33,519 nt of DNA. Source: Wenzhouxiangella sp. XN79A. GTDB taxonomy: Bacteria > Pseudomonadota > Gammaproteobacteria > Xanthomonadales > Wenzhouxiangellaceae. Position numbers and translations under genes: made by a program. The notes below the pieces were generated by a model. It did not search any database. It had not been told where the DNA came from and worked only from the letters and a program-made list of their open reading frames with translations. Of the stretch, positions 33,517 through 33,519 are shown piece by piece (the first letter of the stretch is position 1; every line of letters begins with the position of its first letter). The stretch lies in contig NZ_JAAWWS010000167.1 in the NCBI RefSeq assembly GCF_012272825.1, positions 68,682-102,200 on the forward strand, in the 5' to 3' direction.

Positions 33517-33519
33517 GCC

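Overview
The window is high-GC bacterial chromosomal DNA. Its protein families suggest an aerobic gammaproteobacterium near the Xanthomonadales/Lysobacterales (for example Wenzhouxiangella-like). Pointers are a YcaO orthologue with an OsmC domain fused to its N-terminus, a DUF2339 membrane protein, Ser/Thr kinases with TPR tails, an IPTL-CTERM-like secreted protein, an azurin-like lipoprotein and secreted proteins ending in an (I/V)FxDGFE motif. This placement is inferred from family content, not from a marker gene. No rRNA, tRNA, CRISPR array or origin was seen.

Layout. Positions 1-4000 are an insertion-scarred accessory zone. It holds a truncated copy of a collagen-like gene end, an intact acyltransferase, a broken phosphoglycerate kinase tail abutting an IS21-like end, and a secreted protein of unknown function bracketed by long REP-like hairpins inside a 91-bp direct duplication. 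An IS3-type transposase tail closes the zone. Positions 4000-11210 encode large exported or membrane proteins: an FG-GAP protein built from seven 213-bp repeats, a DUF2339 protein, a collagen-like exoprotein and an IPTL-CTERM-like partner. The last two look like one operon with a recognisable promoter and terminator. Positions 11300-16750 carry a glycosyltransferase, a GIY-YIG protein, the OsmC-YcaO fusion and an APC permease. Positions 16750-17460 are mostly repeats.

Positions 17530-19360 hold a tight three-gene exported or membrane cluster: an FxDGFE protein, a second collagen-like protein, and a membrane-anchored coiled-coil protein that overlaps the second by four bases. Next come a quinone-reductase-like flavoprotein, a RIO1-type kinase, a Ser/Thr kinase with a TPR sensor region, two small membrane proteins, an azurin-like lipoprotein, an AspT/YidE-type transporter, a remnant of a 2OG-Fe(II) oxygenase, a secreted TIM-barrel glycoside-hydrolase-like protein, a cyclophilin and a threonine aldolase.

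How the genes fit together. There is no single long pathway operon. The recurring theme is cell-surface and exported proteins with low-complexity or repetitive architecture (two collagen-like proteins, the FG-GAP protein, two FxDGFE tails, the IPTL tail) together with signalling kinases. The most unusual items are the REP-bracketed cargo gene with its 91-bp duplication, the near-identical fragment of the collagen-like gene about 9.3 kb from its parent, and the shared C-terminal tail motif.
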